Shown: positions 34,919-47,711 of the stretch, piece after piece
Layout of the letters: the number at the start of each line of letters is the position of its first letter
How positions within the stretch are numbered: position 1 is the stretch's first letter
DNA from: Phlebiopsis flavidoalba
Lineage: Eukaryota; Basidiomycota; Agaricomycetes; Polyporales; Phanerochaetaceae
Direction: 5' to 3'
Length of the DNA: 64,000 bases
NCBI GenBank assembly: GCA_035772785.1
Contig: JAOCPU010000049.1
Location: 231,927-295,926, forward strand
Made by a program: the position numbers and the translations under genes
Notes under the pieces: generated by a model
Seen by the model: the letters and a program-made list of their open reading frames with translations, nothing else
Told to the model about the DNA's origin: nothing
The model's database searches: none

Positions 34919-36480
34919 GTCCGTAACAAGTTTGTAATGTGCAAATGTAAATGCTTTCTTGGGATGTATAGACATGGCTTACTCCTGAATGTTGTCACGG
35001 ACGGCGCGCGTGTGTTGCGTGAATAGTCCAGAAAGAACTGAGCGCAACGATATGTTAAGACCTCCGCGTACGAGAGTTATGCACGGGAAATGGGTACCAG
35101 TCCATGACGAAAATGCGGCATGTCTGTGTGGTGTTCGTGGTATGTGGTATGCAGTGTGTCGTGTGTGTAGCGTGCCGTGTATAGCATGCATAAACAGTGG
35201 CAGGCAAGAAGTGAAAATATAAACTCAACGCCCCGAGACTGCGTGGTGTTGAAAGCGAGTTGTGAGCAATCACTGGGTTCACGTCGACGACATGACCGTG
35301 ATGGCCGTTTGACTGCATCGTTCGCGGTGTATTTGTCTCGTGTGAGCCCATTCATCCTTCGTTATCCACTCGTAGCCATTTCTCGTGCCACGTTGCAGCG
35401 CGAGACGTCAGGACCCGTTGGGCCGCGCCTTAGGGCACTTCCGTAGTTCGTACGGAATTGTCATGTACTCCCCTACTAGAATAGATCTGTTGATACACTA
35501 CTTAGTCGCACTTAGGAAGCTCCACGGTACCTGATGACCCCAATACGCGGCAAGCCCCAGTGATAACGTTAGAGCTGATACCGGGCAGGAGGGGACGTGT
35601 CTGAAGTTTGCTGAGACACGTCTGCACGAATGAGTGTGCGTGTATAAGAGAATGAAGGTGCCGCGAGGTGGCCAGTGAAACGGCGGAACGTGGTGCACAC
35701 GTTCCGAGCGCCGCCATTCACTGACGCATTCCGCCGTGAGTGTAAGTGCGGTTAGATGCACACTATAGTACTAGAAAACGTTCTAACCGAAGAGAAATAC
35801 TAACATGTGTAGACCGTCAGAAAAGTGCAGCGTGGGCGTTCTAGACGGACTCACCTGCGGCACGATCGCAGAGGACGACCGTGGTCAATCGCGTCCATAT
35901 GGTGACATTTGATTGGACTTAACAAGTCTATGCAAGTCTATTAGTGATACCAAGCTCATTGTAACACTTGACAATACTCACCGTACGTCGGCCTGCCAAA
36001 AGAGAGAAAAGTCCGAGTCTACTACCCATCCAATGTAAACAAAACGGCCATCGTCGCAACACTAGTGCATCGAAGAACACAATGAACAAAGGGGAGACAT
36101 GATTAACATACAATGTGAGACCAACCTGAAATCACGGCCGGCAAAAATCTGTCGTACTCAACGGTGCCTTGAGTCTTCACGTCTCACGCGATTTGAGTGT
36201 ACGCCGATGAGTGTCACGGCCAACTTGACGGGTCTAGTGCGAGAAACATAGCGGTGGGAATGGGCTCATGAGTTTTCTGAATGTAGATATGAAGGATAAT
36301 CGTACTTGAAATAGTTTTGGTGAGATGCGTCCGAGAGTAAGGCCCTCCTAAGTTGGTCGGGATGATGGAGGTCGGTGCGCAAAGGAGGTGGCTTCGTAGA
36401 CGCGCGAAGGCTTGCTCAACCGTCACTACTGCAACGCTCTCATCTCTCTACCTGTCTTTCCCCCCACGAAACGAACTACA
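34919..36480. other. Non-coding spacer inside the KDZ element
   Basis: About 1.56 kb with only short frames (60-98 codons) on both strands. It should contain the promoter of the transposase. No inverted or tandem repeat of note was seen. Confidence 0.45.
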
Positions 36481-39400
36481 ATGGCAAGAAGACGAGGGCC
36501 GAGAAAGACGAAATCGACGTCCGTAGTGATGAAGGATATAGAAGACGACGTGCGCCGGGGGAAGAAGCGCACGGAGTTACGTTCACGACAACACTTTACT
36601 CTACACGCCTCAGGAAGCCTTTTGAAGCATCGAGCCGAACAATTTGAAGAAGGAGAAAGATGTCGAGCCTCAACAAGAGACTGAACAAGCTACAGCCTCG
36701 GACGAAGCATAACGTCGCACGCGGCCGATCGTGACGATGACGCGTCTCATGCCGTGAATCAACACACACACAAGATCATATTCAGGAGAACGAACCAAGG
36801 TCAGGAAAATCAGGAAACAAGCGAGGGAGCAGAGTGGTAAGTGAGTTCGCGGCGAGGAGAACTGCATACTTATCGGAACTTAAGGACCGTCTCGCGGATT
36901 GGATGCCGTTCAGGGACGCCTACCTGGACGAAATGCTACGGAGCCCACGGCGTTGACCAAGACCAATGCAGCTCGTGCATCGAATGCGGCGCGCAAGGAC
37001 GAGCTGCTATCGATGTCGTGACTGTTTCGGCCAGTCCATGATGTGCCAGACGTGCGTGGTGGGCGCGCACAAGTCCCTAGCGTCGTTACATCGCATCGAG
37101 GTAAGCCCAAACGTGTCCAGCGTGCGTGTATTCTGCTCACCAGATCTCAGCTATGGAACGGCACCTTCTTCTCTTCGGAGAGTCTTGCCAATCTTGGTCA
37201 CATCATCCACCTGGGACATCAAGGCTTGCCGTGTGTCCCTCACACAATCCCTCGAAGTCAAACTTCATTGTCACCGACGTCTCCGGCATACATCGCGTCA
37301 CCGTAGCTTTCTGCAAGTGTTACACTCAAGGCATTGGCTACGTTCCTTACTATGCACAACTTTTACGCGAGGGATGGTTCCCGACGTCTCAACGCCGCGT
37401 GCGGAGCGGCGTTTCACGTTCGCGGTTCTCGATTTTTTTCTTGGAGCAGACCCACCAAGGTAAAACAAGCCTTCATGATTTCTACAAGAGTCTCGACCGT
37501 ATTACGGACCCCGGCCAGGTGTACACGAAGCCGGGTAGTGAGTTATCGATGCACGCTTTGTGCAATTTTGCACTGATCGGCACCTGCAGTTTTATGTATA
37601 AACAAATGTTTCCAAGTTGTTCGACAGTATCGACACCTCAAATTATTGAAGCGAGCGCGGACCCGCGGGACATGACCCTGACGGAGTGGATGGCACGAAG
37701 GAGGGTAGTCTGGCAGTCGAGTGTCCGGCATGTCCGCACCCTGGACGGAATATGCCAGCCGACGTGGACGATATACCAGAAGGTGACCGGTGGTGAGCAG
37801 TATTTTTTATTCTTCACTATCATGTGTCTTACTATTGCGGCATCATAGATGGAAGTTCCAGCAGACTCTCATGATGGACGCAAATTTTCGGCTGAAGAAT
37901 GAATGAGACCGTGGCGCCAATGATGTTGCGCTATGCCCTGGATGGGCCTACTGTGTTGAGACGAGCCGTTTCAGACGGCACGTCATGCAATTTGGAGACG
38001 CTATTGCTGAGGTTTGTTTTGGAGCCATTCTCTTTGCAATGAATAACCTGATGATCAATGTGTTCAGACCAACACATGTAACGCAGAGCTCAATGCCATT
38101 GCTAACGCCAACAATGCCCGAAGAGGTTACATTGCATCCGGCGTGGGCGTTGTTATGTGTGCTCGGCACTCGTTTGTACGTCCAAAGGCTTTTGGTGACT
38201 TGCAGAAAGGTGAAAAGTAAGGCTGGTCAACTAGTGGCTCATAAATTATGCTGATCTGTTGGCAGGTTTTGTAACATGGATTATCTTGTACTCTCCACAC
38301 TACAAGGTGAAAATCCTGTTGCCGTTGTGCTCACCTACGACATCGCATGCCAATTTGAAAAACGTTGGCTCCGACGTCTGCTTGGATATCCTGAGGATCT
38401 TCAAATAGACATTGACTCCTTCCCCATCCGCTTTGCCATTCCCAAAAAGCACTGGCCAGTCCATATGGACCTGATCACTCTCGCTATTCCCTTAATTTCC
38501 TCCTCCATGTTGGTCGCACGTATGGTGAAGGTGTTGAGGCTGGGTGGGCACACATTAACCCGGTGTCGATGAGTACAAAAGAGATGTCCCCAGAGGCTCG
38601 CAACGAAACATTTGACTCTCATTGGGACGCCTATAATTTCCAGAAACTTGTGACACTCGGTAAATTGTTGTCCTATGGACTTGATTTTAATTAAATGATA
38701 TTTTTTAGGGACTCATCTTTTACGCCAGCTAAAAGATGCGCACAGTTCTTATGAAAATCAGCGCACTATATTCCTCGAGTTTAGTGCTACGTTTCCTGCA
38801 ACAATTATTGAGAAGTGGACATCGTGGATCAACAAGTGGTACGCCAATCCAAAACACAAGCCAGATCCATTTGAAGAGACAGCTAGTCGTATGTAACAAG
38901 CACCTTTTTTTTTCATGACTCTTACCAACTTTCAGGTACAACAATGAATGATGTTCGACTTCACCTTGCGCAAGAAGAGGACGTGGAAATGTTGCAAGGC
39001 GACATTTCATCCCACGATATTACGCCAAGTCTATTTATTCAGATTGGTCTTGACCTTGAAGAACAACAGTAAGAGTTAATAATTATGTGTCTTAGAAAAA
39101 TTTTGCCAACATAATTTAGGCGAATTCTTCAATCAAAGGCCCAAGGCAAGAAGACTGTTCGTGAGCTTGCAGACTTGCAACAGAAGCGTTAACGCCCTTC
39201 GCCGACGCATCCATGTGTGGCGAACTGCACAAGTTTATTATTTTCCTGCTGTCCAGATGCTTCTAGAAGATAGCGGAGAAGAGGAACCTAGCAACGATGC
39301 AGAGAAGCAACTGCTGATGCCGATCACTTTGATCACCAAGACATTGGCTCTACCCAACATCCCTTCCCTGTCGAGTCACTTGTGCTGTGGCTTCCATCCC

Positions 39401-40148
39401 AACTTCCAAACTCAGCACCTCTTTCATCAGCTGCACGCAAAATAAAAGCTATGGAGCTTCGTTTTGCGTCAAACCCAAGCAGAAGATGCTCTTGCCGATA
39501 TTCGACGACTTCGCCGACTCCTCACATCAGTGGCTCAATTCAAGCACTTGAATGTTTCTGGCACCGGGCAAAAGGCAAACACACGTGTTCGAGCATCATA
39601 CGATAAGTTCCAAAAGCGTATTCAGCTTGCTGCTCAGCGATATCGTGCAGCCTACGCAGCCCTTGTGGCTTTACAACCACAAGGTGCATGGACACAGTCT
39701 TTCCGCCAGCTCCATGATAGCGATATTCGTGGGCCCGGTAAAGATGACGATGGTGTCATCAATCCGCATGAAGGTCGCCGAGAAATATCCTGGATCTGGC
39801 GAGTTTTTCAAGCAAATCAACCAGACACAACAACGGTGGACATGTCTTCACAAGAAATTGCCGAAAGCATGCGAGTAGAATGGATGCTTGCAAAAGCTCG
39901 TGTCGATCGTTGGCAAGAAGAAAAGGAGTGGCTTCTTATGGAAATGCAGCTGACTTTGAAATTTCTTGAATGGAAAGGTTCATGGTGGCATGCCCAAGCA
40001 CGTCGACTTTAGTGGCAATGACAAAGTGTTGTTGTCTGGTATCACAGCATATGCAGCTGAGCAAGAAAATCTCTTTTCCAAACTTGCTGATAAATTTGCT
40101 AAAAAATGGCTAGTATATTTGAAAAGAATAGATAGATATTACTCCTAG
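36481..40148 (+). CDS. KDZ transposase with CxC2-type cysteine cluster, element 1
   Basis: DDE-type transposase of the Kyakuja-Dileera-Zisupton superfamily that would cut and insert the element. It starts MARRRGPRKTKSTSV, a basic lead. The cysteine cluster follows: YRCRDCFGQSMMCQTCVVGA, then HKSLASLHRIE, WNGTFF, SLANLGHIIHLGHQGLPC. Further pieces are LLREGWFP, GKTSLHDFYKSLDRIT, WYCVETSRF-like sequence in a shifted frame, MCARHSFVRP and GDLQKG, and MDYLVLSTLQ. VLTYDIACQFEKRWLRRL contains a catalytic Asp (38,339-38,341). HVGRTYGEGVEAGWAHIN carries the conserved GEGVE glutamates (38,524-38,538). The tail has RPGKDDDGVINPHEGRREIS and ITAYAAEQENLFSKLADKFA. The stop at 40,148 follows a one-base frame change. 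Many introns and indels. Confidence 0.9.
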
Positions 40149-40319
40149 CTGGAGTTCAAAGTATGGTAGTACTTTGGCACAAAGTGAAAGTAGTTCAGAT
40201 TCCAATAGTAGTAGCTCAGGAACTGATAGTGATAGTGACAATAATATATAGATAACAAAATATCAATTACATTTTACTTTTGAATATATATGATATCAAA
40301 CACAATACTTTGCTAGCAA

Positions 40320-42013
40320 ATGACACTATAGGCCACAGTTTCATACCATTGATAATATTCAAGGCCATAGTTTCATAGCCTATAACATTGTAGACCACAT
40401 ATTCATAGCCTCAACAACATTATGGGCCACAGTTTCATAGTATCAATAACATTCAAGGTCACAGTTTCATACTCTATAACATTGTAGGCCACATATTCGT
40501 AGCCTCAATAACATTATAGACCACAATTTCATAATATTGATAACATTCAAGGCCACAGTTTCATAGCCTATAACATTGTAGGCCACATATTCATAGCATC
40601 AACAACATTATAGGCCACAGTTTCATAGCCTATAACATTGTAGGCCACATATTCATAGTCTCAACAACATTATAGGCCACAGTTTCATAACATTGATAAC
40701 ATTCAAGGCCACAGTTTCATAGCCAATAACATTGTAGGCCACATATTCATAGCATCAACAACATTATAGGCCACAGTTTCATAGCCTATAACATTGTACG
40801 GCCACAGTTTCATAGCCTATAACATTGTAGACCATGTATTCATAGCATCAACAACATTATAGGCCACAGTTTCATAACATTGATAACATTCAAGGCCACA
40901 GTTTTCATAGCCAATAACATTGTAGGCCACATATTCATAGCATCAACAACATTATAGGCCACAGTTTCATAATATTGATAACATTCAAGGCCACAGTTTC
41001 ATAGCCTATAGCATATTCATAGCATCAACAACATTATAGGCCACAGTTTCATAACATTGATAACATTCAAGGCCACAGTTTCATAGCCAATAACATTGTA
41101 GGCCACATATTCATAGCATCAACAACATTATAGGCCACAGTTTCATAACATTGATAACATTCAAGGCCATAATTTCATAGCCTATAACATTTGTAGACCA
41201 TGTATTCATAGCATCAACAACATTATAGGCCACAGTTTCATAACATTGATAACATTCAAGGCCACAGTTTCATAGCCAATAACATTGTAGGCCACATATT
41301 CATAGCATCAACAACATTATAGGCCACAGTTTCATAACATCGATAACATTCAAGGCCATAATTTCATATCCTATAACATTGTAGGCCACATATTCATAGC
41401 TTTGACAACAATATAGGCCACAGTTTCATAAAGCATGACATTATAGGCCACATATTCACAGCTTTGACAACATTATAGGCCACAGTTTCATAACATTAAC
41501 AACAATATAGGCCACTGTTTCATAGACCATGACATTATAGACCGCATTTTCATTATATATATAACAAACTAGGCCATATTTTCATAGCCTATAACATTAT
41601 AGACCATGTATTCATAGCTTCAACAACATTATAGACCACATTTTAATAACAACAATAACACTTCAGGCCATTATGTTATTGACAATAACACTATAAGCCT
41701 ATATTTTCATAATATGGCTGACATTTCAGACCACATTTTCATAGCTCTAATAACATTGTTAGCCACATTGTCAACATTTACAACACTCTAGACCGCATTT
41801 TCAAACATTTAATAACATTATAGATCACATTGTTAATAAGTACGACATTTGTGGCAGCTATGTTTTCTATGTATTAACACTGTTGGCCATGATTTCATAG
41901 AAGAGAACGACATTTAGGACCATATTTTGTATATTAACATAGTGCACCCCAGTATTAACTAACGTTAAGCCACACTAGTGGTGCAATGTTTGACATTGGT
42001 AGCTACCACTACT
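40320..42013. repeat. Right terminal inverted repeat and array
   Basis: The same ~30-bp units as on the left, all in one (inverted) orientation from about 40,320 to 41,650, then the ~330-bp terminal part. It pairs with 28,253-29,330. Confidence 0.9.
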
Positions 42014-42021
42014 GATTGGTG
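42014..42021. repeat. 8-bp target-site duplication, right copy
   Basis: GATTGGTG, identical to 28,245-28,252. Confidence 0.85.
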
Positions 42022-42651
42022 ATATGGCCAAGATTGATGAGACTTGAGGGGCGGTAGTCAGTGACTTCCCACCGGCCATAGGCCTGGTATTATTGTAATA
42101 AGCTGATGATGTCAACGAACAGTGGTATCCAGAGGAGCTCACATTTTTCTCAAGTCCACATGGGACGAGAATAATTGCTTGCAATGTAAACGGTTTCGAT
42201 TTTCTCAAGACGGTGCTCTTCAGGCTAGCGGTAATTCCCCGTGAACTTGAGCTGCCCGGGGGGAGATCTAATGCATAAGCAGGTAAGTTTATTGTTCATA
42301 GTCCTTGTTCAGCCTTATCAGATACTGCAGGTAGTACTTACACGATATGAACTTGAAGATGTTCCTGCTGTTGGCTGCAAAGACCGGGTCATCATCCGTG
42401 AGACGATGGTCTCAGACTTGACCTGACGCTTGCGAGTCAAACCTGAGTTTGCTCTCTCGCTCAGCGGCATCGAGTCGTACAGAGGTTGACGGAAGACGAA
42501 AAGCACGAATACCTCCAAGGGAAGCAAACACAGCTTCCACAGAGCCATCCTCTGTGGTCCTGGAGATAACAGACTGAGAAGCCTGAGGCGTGTTGCCGGC
42601 TCCTGCAGCGCTTTCGGCTCCCGAGCCTTCTTCGCTTTCGGAGTCTGACAT
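42014..42651 (-). pseudogene. 5' part of the host gene split by the KDZ transposon
   Basis: Starts MSDSESEEGSGAESAAGAGN at 42,651, an acidic Ser-rich lead, then DGSVEAVFASLGGIRAFRLP and RLDAAERESKLRFDSQASGQ. One or two introns follow. Near the element the minus strand reads SLINLGHI, continuing TNLAS after the element if one target copy is removed. The joint is open and in frame. I do not recognise the protein. The acidic N-terminus together with the basic, serine-rich C-terminus suggests a nuclear protein. That the start at 42,651 belongs to the same gene is an inference from strand and frame. Confidence 0.55.
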
Positions 42652-43213
42652 GCTACAGTCTGTGTAGGCGTAGTACTGGGTTTAAACGAGTGTAGCTGGA
42701 GCAAGTCCGAGTGGAAAGGAGCGGAAAATGAGACACTGACATACTACCAGAAAATGTATCTTGACTTTTATAGTACCGTGACTATGCGACAGTAACCAGT
42801 GGATCTGCGGCTGTGAATCTCTGCGATTGCGCCACACGCCGTGACCGATCTCAGATCTCAGTTCTCGAGTCCACTTAGACTAGATATTTCTTTGCTCATT
42901 TGAGCTGCTACCGTTACTGTGTTCTCTACCGCGGCCTGTCTGCAGGCACAAGATTGCATCGGTGATCATTTTCATACTTTTTTGCAGCGATTAATCGAAA
43001 CTAGCGTCCTCAATAGCACTAAGAGCTTGTACCTAGAGGACCAGAGTGTGTACGGTGATTGCAGCAGTTGAAGTTCAAAACACATCTCGGAGGCAGATCT
43101 CTTCATTGAGGCCACTCACTTCAACCTCATTTCACAGAAATTGAACAAAGTATTGATTTGCGGGAAGTTCAAAGAGTTAGTACTACAGCACTGGGAGCTT
43201 CTATGGAGTATTA
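42652..43213. other. Intergenic region
   Basis: About 0.56 kb with no gene seen. It should include the promoter of the interrupted host gene. Confidence 0.4.
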
Positions 43214-43444
43214 CTAGTCCTGCTCAAACTCGTCTTCTAATAATTGAGTCATAATGTCCAACCCTTGAGCCCATAGAAGTGCTCGTGGTTGCCAGATTTC
43301 GTTGGGCAACCCAATCTCTACTTCCCTTCTTCCACGCCCTGCTGATCGGATGACCTCAAGCGTTGGATATCCTTCCTCCCCTTGCTCTTCCGGATGCAGT
43401 CCATAGCCGTAAGGTACAGCTCCTGCTTCACGCGCCATCGCCAA
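43214..43444 (-). pseudogene. C-terminal fragment of an unidentified, possibly transposon-derived protein
   Basis: An open frame of 76 codons with protein-like composition: GYPTLEVIRSAGRGRREVEI, GLPNEIWQPRALLWAQGLDI and a final MTQLLEDEFEQD. It has no recognisable start and is cut on its upstream side by the repeat beginning near 43,490. The WxPRALLWAQGxD pattern looks like the tail of integrase-type basidiomycete transposon proteins, but I cannot confirm that. Confidence 0.35.
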
Positions 43445-43501
43445 TGCTGCACGGAAAGTGTCCTGCGTCTCTTCTGTCCCAAATCAGGCGTGGGTGTAGA
43501 T

Positions 43502-43590
43502 GTTTTACAAAAAAGCCAGACATTCCTTGCCGCTCGTATTGTAAAACAGCCAGAGATTTTAGGCGCAAGCGCCGTTCGTTTTAAAAATGG
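43502..43590 (+). repeat. Dispersed repeat, copy A (inverted relative to 63.9 kb)
   Basis: GTTTTACAAAAAAGCC, ATTCCTTGC, TATTGTAAAACAGCCAG and TTTTAAAAATGG occur in the same order and spacing as on the minus strand of 63,983-63,901. Identity is about 75-80% by eye. Confidence 0.7.
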
Positions 43591-43612
43591 CATCAGGCAG
43601 TTGCCTCTGCGA

Positions 43613-43644
43613 GGGCATTTTAAAAAGGCGTTTTTAAAATGCCC
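43613..43644. repeat. Perfect 14-bp-arm hairpin
   Basis: GGGCATTTTAAAAA-GGCG-TTTTTAAAATGCCC. A smaller perfect hairpin, GGCGC-AA-GCGCC, lies at 43,562-43,573. Both sit just 3' of the second KDZ transposase gene. Confidence 0.85.
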
Positions 43645-43822
43645 CCAAGGCTCAAAACACAATATACCATTTAAAGCAATAGCGCTACAGACACAAAAGC
43701 ATGTACAATTTATCAGGCGCTCTATTCTACATTTGTCCGTCTCGCGTATGTCCAAATCAGTCAAGGCCGTGGCGCAAATCGGCGGGGCGGGCGGGATAGC
43801 GCGAATCGTCGGGGGGAGACGG

Positions 43823-46800
43823 TCAGTCGCCACCATCGAACTCGTAGTCCCCGGCTTCTTCTTCATCTTCCTCTAGCACAAGCTCCACGAAGGCTTGAAG
43901 GCGGGGCCGCGGCGGTGCTGTGGTCTCCTCTCCGACTGCGCATGTCTTGTCTTTCACAGTGTTGTTGGTAGCTGCAACAACGGTGGCGTCCCCGTTGAGC
44001 ATGTCGCGCGCCGCCTTGATGATGGGGGACCACGCCGTTTCCCAACGATCCGCGAGTGCTTGTTCTTGGGCGGCATGTTCGAACGCGTATGCGCGTACAC
44101 CTTCGCGGATATGTGGCGGAACATCTTGCCGCAGCGTGGCGCACGCTGTCCACCATGAGGCCTTCCAGCGTGCATACGCAACGGCACGGCGCATCTCCTC
44201 CATCAGGAGACGAACCTCTTCACGCCACCGGTCCGCACGCGCCTTTGCTTTCGCCCACTCAACGCGAAGGGCTGTAGGCAATGAGCATAGATGCAGGCTG
44301 CAGGGTGAGCCACACTTACAGTCTTGTATACGAGGATCATCGTCGTCGTCAGGATCCCCCGAGTCTTCCACCCAAATCCACGACAATCTCCTACTGCCCC
44401 TCGCCGACCTGGACGCCGTCCTGAGTTGGAAGCCCGTATACACCCTCGATAGGGAGATCTGCCGCGCGCCGAACCTCTGCACGTTCCGTCATTTCTTGAG
44501 CACTGAGGGCGCGGTCATTCAGGGAGCGAATGTCTTCGTCCTGCAGGACCTTGAGGGTTTTCTCCCAGTCGCCTGGCCCGCGTAGATCCAGAAGGGCCTG
44601 TCGAGCAATCCGATACACCAGCGCGGGCCGCTGTTGCCCGTTTCTCGATGGTGGCCTGCCAACTACGAGCGCGGATGTTCGCGCGCGCGCTGACCGGTCA
44701 CATTCTTGACCTTGTACTTATTGGCGAACATCCTCGTGCGCAGCGCACGACGAAGGTCGTCTAGTGCCTCATGTGCCTGAGCCTCGCGTAGACGGGCCTC
44801 CAGTTTGATGAGAGATGCAGGGGGAAGAGGTAGTGCGGCAGTGTGTGAGTTGGGGAGAGGAAGGGAGATATAGCTTGATCTCTTCAGGTTCAACCTCTTG
44901 CTGGTCGTCTGCTGCCCCATTGGAATGAAATTGGACTGTGCTTGCTAGACTTGGCATGAATATTGACTGGGCCTTCCGGAATTCGACGATACGGCGACGG
45001 AGGAGCTTGCTTCGGTCAAGTCGAGCAACCTTGTCAAGCGGGTTTGGCGTTGGGTCCGATGCCCGCGCTCGGCAGAAAGAGATCGCCTGCATGAAGTATC
45101 AGCACTACGCGCAGGGTCAGGAGCGTCTTCATACTGACTGTAGTCCTTCAATCTCTAGGCCTGAGACGATGAACGCGAGCGGTGATTGCCCTGGCGCACT
45201 GGCAGCGTCGAGACGTTGTTGATCCCCGGGCTTCCTCTTCGGCAATCTTCTGGCGAACCTCGTTTAAGGACATGGCTAAGTTGATAAGTAACAAGTTTAT
45301 CCAGTGGCAGAACATACTCACTCTTCACCGTGGGGAGATATGGACACGGGAGGGAGGGCGGTGTCCTTCTGCCAAGCTTCAAGGGACGTGACCCACTCAT
45401 CGACTTGGCCGGCGAATCGTTCACGGAGTCGAGCATCGAAAGCCTCGAACTCCTCGATATGGACGCGAGCCTGACGAACGGCCACAACGAGACTGCGCGC
45501 CATGTACTGCACTAGGTTGATATTGAATAAATGGCTCGGTGGCAGAGGCAGGATTGTACTTACAAAGCGCCATCTGTTTACGCCAGCCCGCGAAGGAGCA
45601 GAAATCGTCGACGGTCTCGCGTCGAGCGGATGCACCCATCTCCTTCACGCTTGGGGCTGCCTTGTTGAGCCACGCCCATAGACGTTCGACGCCTTCGCCA
45701 CAAGTGCGGCCGGCCCCAATCAGCCAGTTGAGAGAATAGGGACCATGGCACGACGTCTTGTGCACCTCGAGATGGGCCTTGGGCACCTTAAACAGATACG
45801 TTCGACCGGGAGACGTTGAGGTGGAGACGCGACGGTAGGTGCGGCATGCGATCCCAGAAATTCTTGAAGAATTGGCAGGCGATGTCGTATGTTGCCAGAA
45901 GGTACAAGGTCGTGACACCGACCAGCGCAGAGAGAAAGACGTAGTCGACGTTGCAGTAACTGTATGGACATCAGCGCGTGCTTGTGAATGTTTCATGTTT
46001 CATAGTTGCTCACCGTTCTCTCACACGTTGAAGGTCGCCTACGCCGTTTGGACGAAAGCATTCATGACGGCACGAGCAGGCGACGATACCCGTCGCACTC
46101 AAGCCCTTGTGCCGCTTCATATCCGCTTGGCCTACAGCACGGTGATTCACACAGTTTGAAATCTGATCCTCGTCATTCAGCTTGTCGTCGAAGGTGTATA
46201 CGGCTCACGTACCTCGTCTTGACTGGCGTACTTAGGTGTAATGCTCCGCGTACTTTGTTGTCTCCACGAAGTAGGACCAACCCGGGAGACAGGCAGACGT
46301 CTCCCTTCGTGCTGTGGCGATACCTGCTCTTCACGCGGAAGTTGCAGTCCGTTGAAATGACCTGGCGGTAGAGAAAGCTTTGGGTAATCAGCGACAATGA
46401 ACGGCCGCGGTCGAAACAAGACCTACCTATCCTCCGGCAAAGCCCTCTCCCAGCCGTCCGGAAGGTTGATGCCGGGATGAGGACACGCGCGACATTGTAC
46501 TGCTAGTTCTCCCTCTTGGGTTCCGCTGACACAACCGGGTTTCCGTTGCTGGCCTCTTCCGCCTCGCTTCAAGGATTGCAAGTTGCGCCACTCGCGGATA
46601 ATCGTCATGAATGTTTGACGTCGATCCTGTGAGTGGCAGTGGTCAGCGTAGAGTACAAGCGTATCGAGTTGTGACTCACCGGCAGCTCTTCTCCCTTTCC
46701 CAACCGTCCGTCAAGAGCTCGAGGCCAAGGTAGAAGTCGTACGCCGTAAGGTTGCCTTGCAGGTTGAGGGTATGGAAACGTTCTCATGACGTCGAAGGTC

Positions 46801-47711
46801 GCGCAGGTTTCGGGCTCGAGGGGGTGTTGCGGGATACCATGCTAAGCATAGTAGTTGTTGGCGGCGCTCGAAGTTTGGCTGGCAGTGACAGAAATATACG
46901 TTGACTTTGTGGATACCGTTGGTGTGGAGGACGACAAGGGTCTTGAGGACCGCGCGATTGGGGCAGTGGTTTCCCTTGACGATGGCCGAGTTTCTGGACG
47001 ATGGAACCCAGGGACATTAACGAGACCTTGACGAAATATTTGCCCTGCCAGTGCTGATGGACATTGTGAGTACGATAGAAGTTGTTTGTTGAAGACGATG
47101 TATTTACCTCGATACGGTGCAGTGGCAGGAAAGCGTGACGGTTCAAGCAACACGTCTCGCAGTAAAGCTCTCTGTCAAAACACTACCGAGCACCCCGCTC
47201 GAGACCGTGGGTCGACGCGGCCACACCCAGCACAATAGTCGTAATCGGGACAGTCTGATACCGCGCCCTTCCAAACCGAGTATCTCGTCCAAATACTCGT
47301 CTCGATAGGTGATCCAAGTCGAGAGCGGCACATCCTATCTTGAGAAGATCAGCGTAAGAACTCGAGTAAGGATTAGACTTCTAAAGACTGACTGAGTTGA
47401 GATAACGAGGGGCCTTAGTTGTGGCCCGCACAACCAAACCGTCGATTTCCTGGGCAAATTCTTGTATCTCTGCTTCGTCGTACTGATATAGAGGGAAGGA
47501 GATGGTGTTGTGTCAAATTCATCTCCGGGGAGGTCGACTGCTGGGTAGGAACGTCTTGCACGTCGCGGACCGCAGGTGGATGCTTGGCGCCGCCTCTTCA
47601 AATCAATGCTGTCGAGGCGGGCGATCCGACACCTTCCTGGAAATAATGCGAGTGGTTGTAGAGCTCAGCCACAGGCCGCTTCTTCTTCTTTTGCCCGACT
47701 TTGGGCTTCAT
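43823..47711 (-). CDS. KDZ transposase, element 2
   Basis: Second, clearly different KDZ transposase. It starts MKPKVGQKKKKRPVAELYNH at 47,711. A cysteine-cluster region follows, with EILGLEGRGIRLS, then NRHAFLPLHRIEV and YFVKVSLMSLG. The strongly conserved block around 46,430-46,600 is MTIIREWRNLQSLKRGGRGQ, EGELAVQCRACPHPGINLPD, GWERALPED. After that: FRVKSRYRHSTKGDVCLSPG, VNHRAVGQADMKRHKGLSAT, ECFRPNGVGDL. LYLLATYDIACQFFKNFWDR has the catalytic Asp at 45,884-45,886. VPKAHLEVHKTSCHGPYSLN and RTCGEGVERLWAWLN carry the glutamates (about 45,680-45,720). The tail reads VKEMGASARRETVDDFCSFA and ends EEAGDYEFDGGD. Frame breaks are present, but all key motifs are. Confidence 0.92.

Larger units (their letters stand above)
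28253..42013. mobile_element. Complete KDZ (Kyakuja-Dileera-Zisupton) DNA transposon, 13.76 kb
   Basis: Bounded by an exact 8-bp duplication GATTGGTG, the target length expected for this superfamily. The outermost bases are AGTAGTGGTTGCTAG on the left and, read inward on the other strand, AGTAGTGGTAGCTACC on the right. After a diverged 30-bp zone both ends share CCACTAGTGTGGCTTAACGT and then more than 700 bp that differ mostly by single-base indels. Inside, in order: repeat arrays, a leftward large passenger gene (30,133-33,409), a rightward RNase H1-N-domain gene (33,826-34,918), about 1.5 kb non-coding, a rightward KDZ transposase (36,481-40,148) and the right arrays. The near-identical ends and intact duplication point to a recent insertion. 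Confidence 0.92.

Noticed and set aside
35055..35761. Several 70-98-codon frames in the KDZ spacer
   Set aside because: Short, mutually overlapping and without motifs. Not supported as genes.
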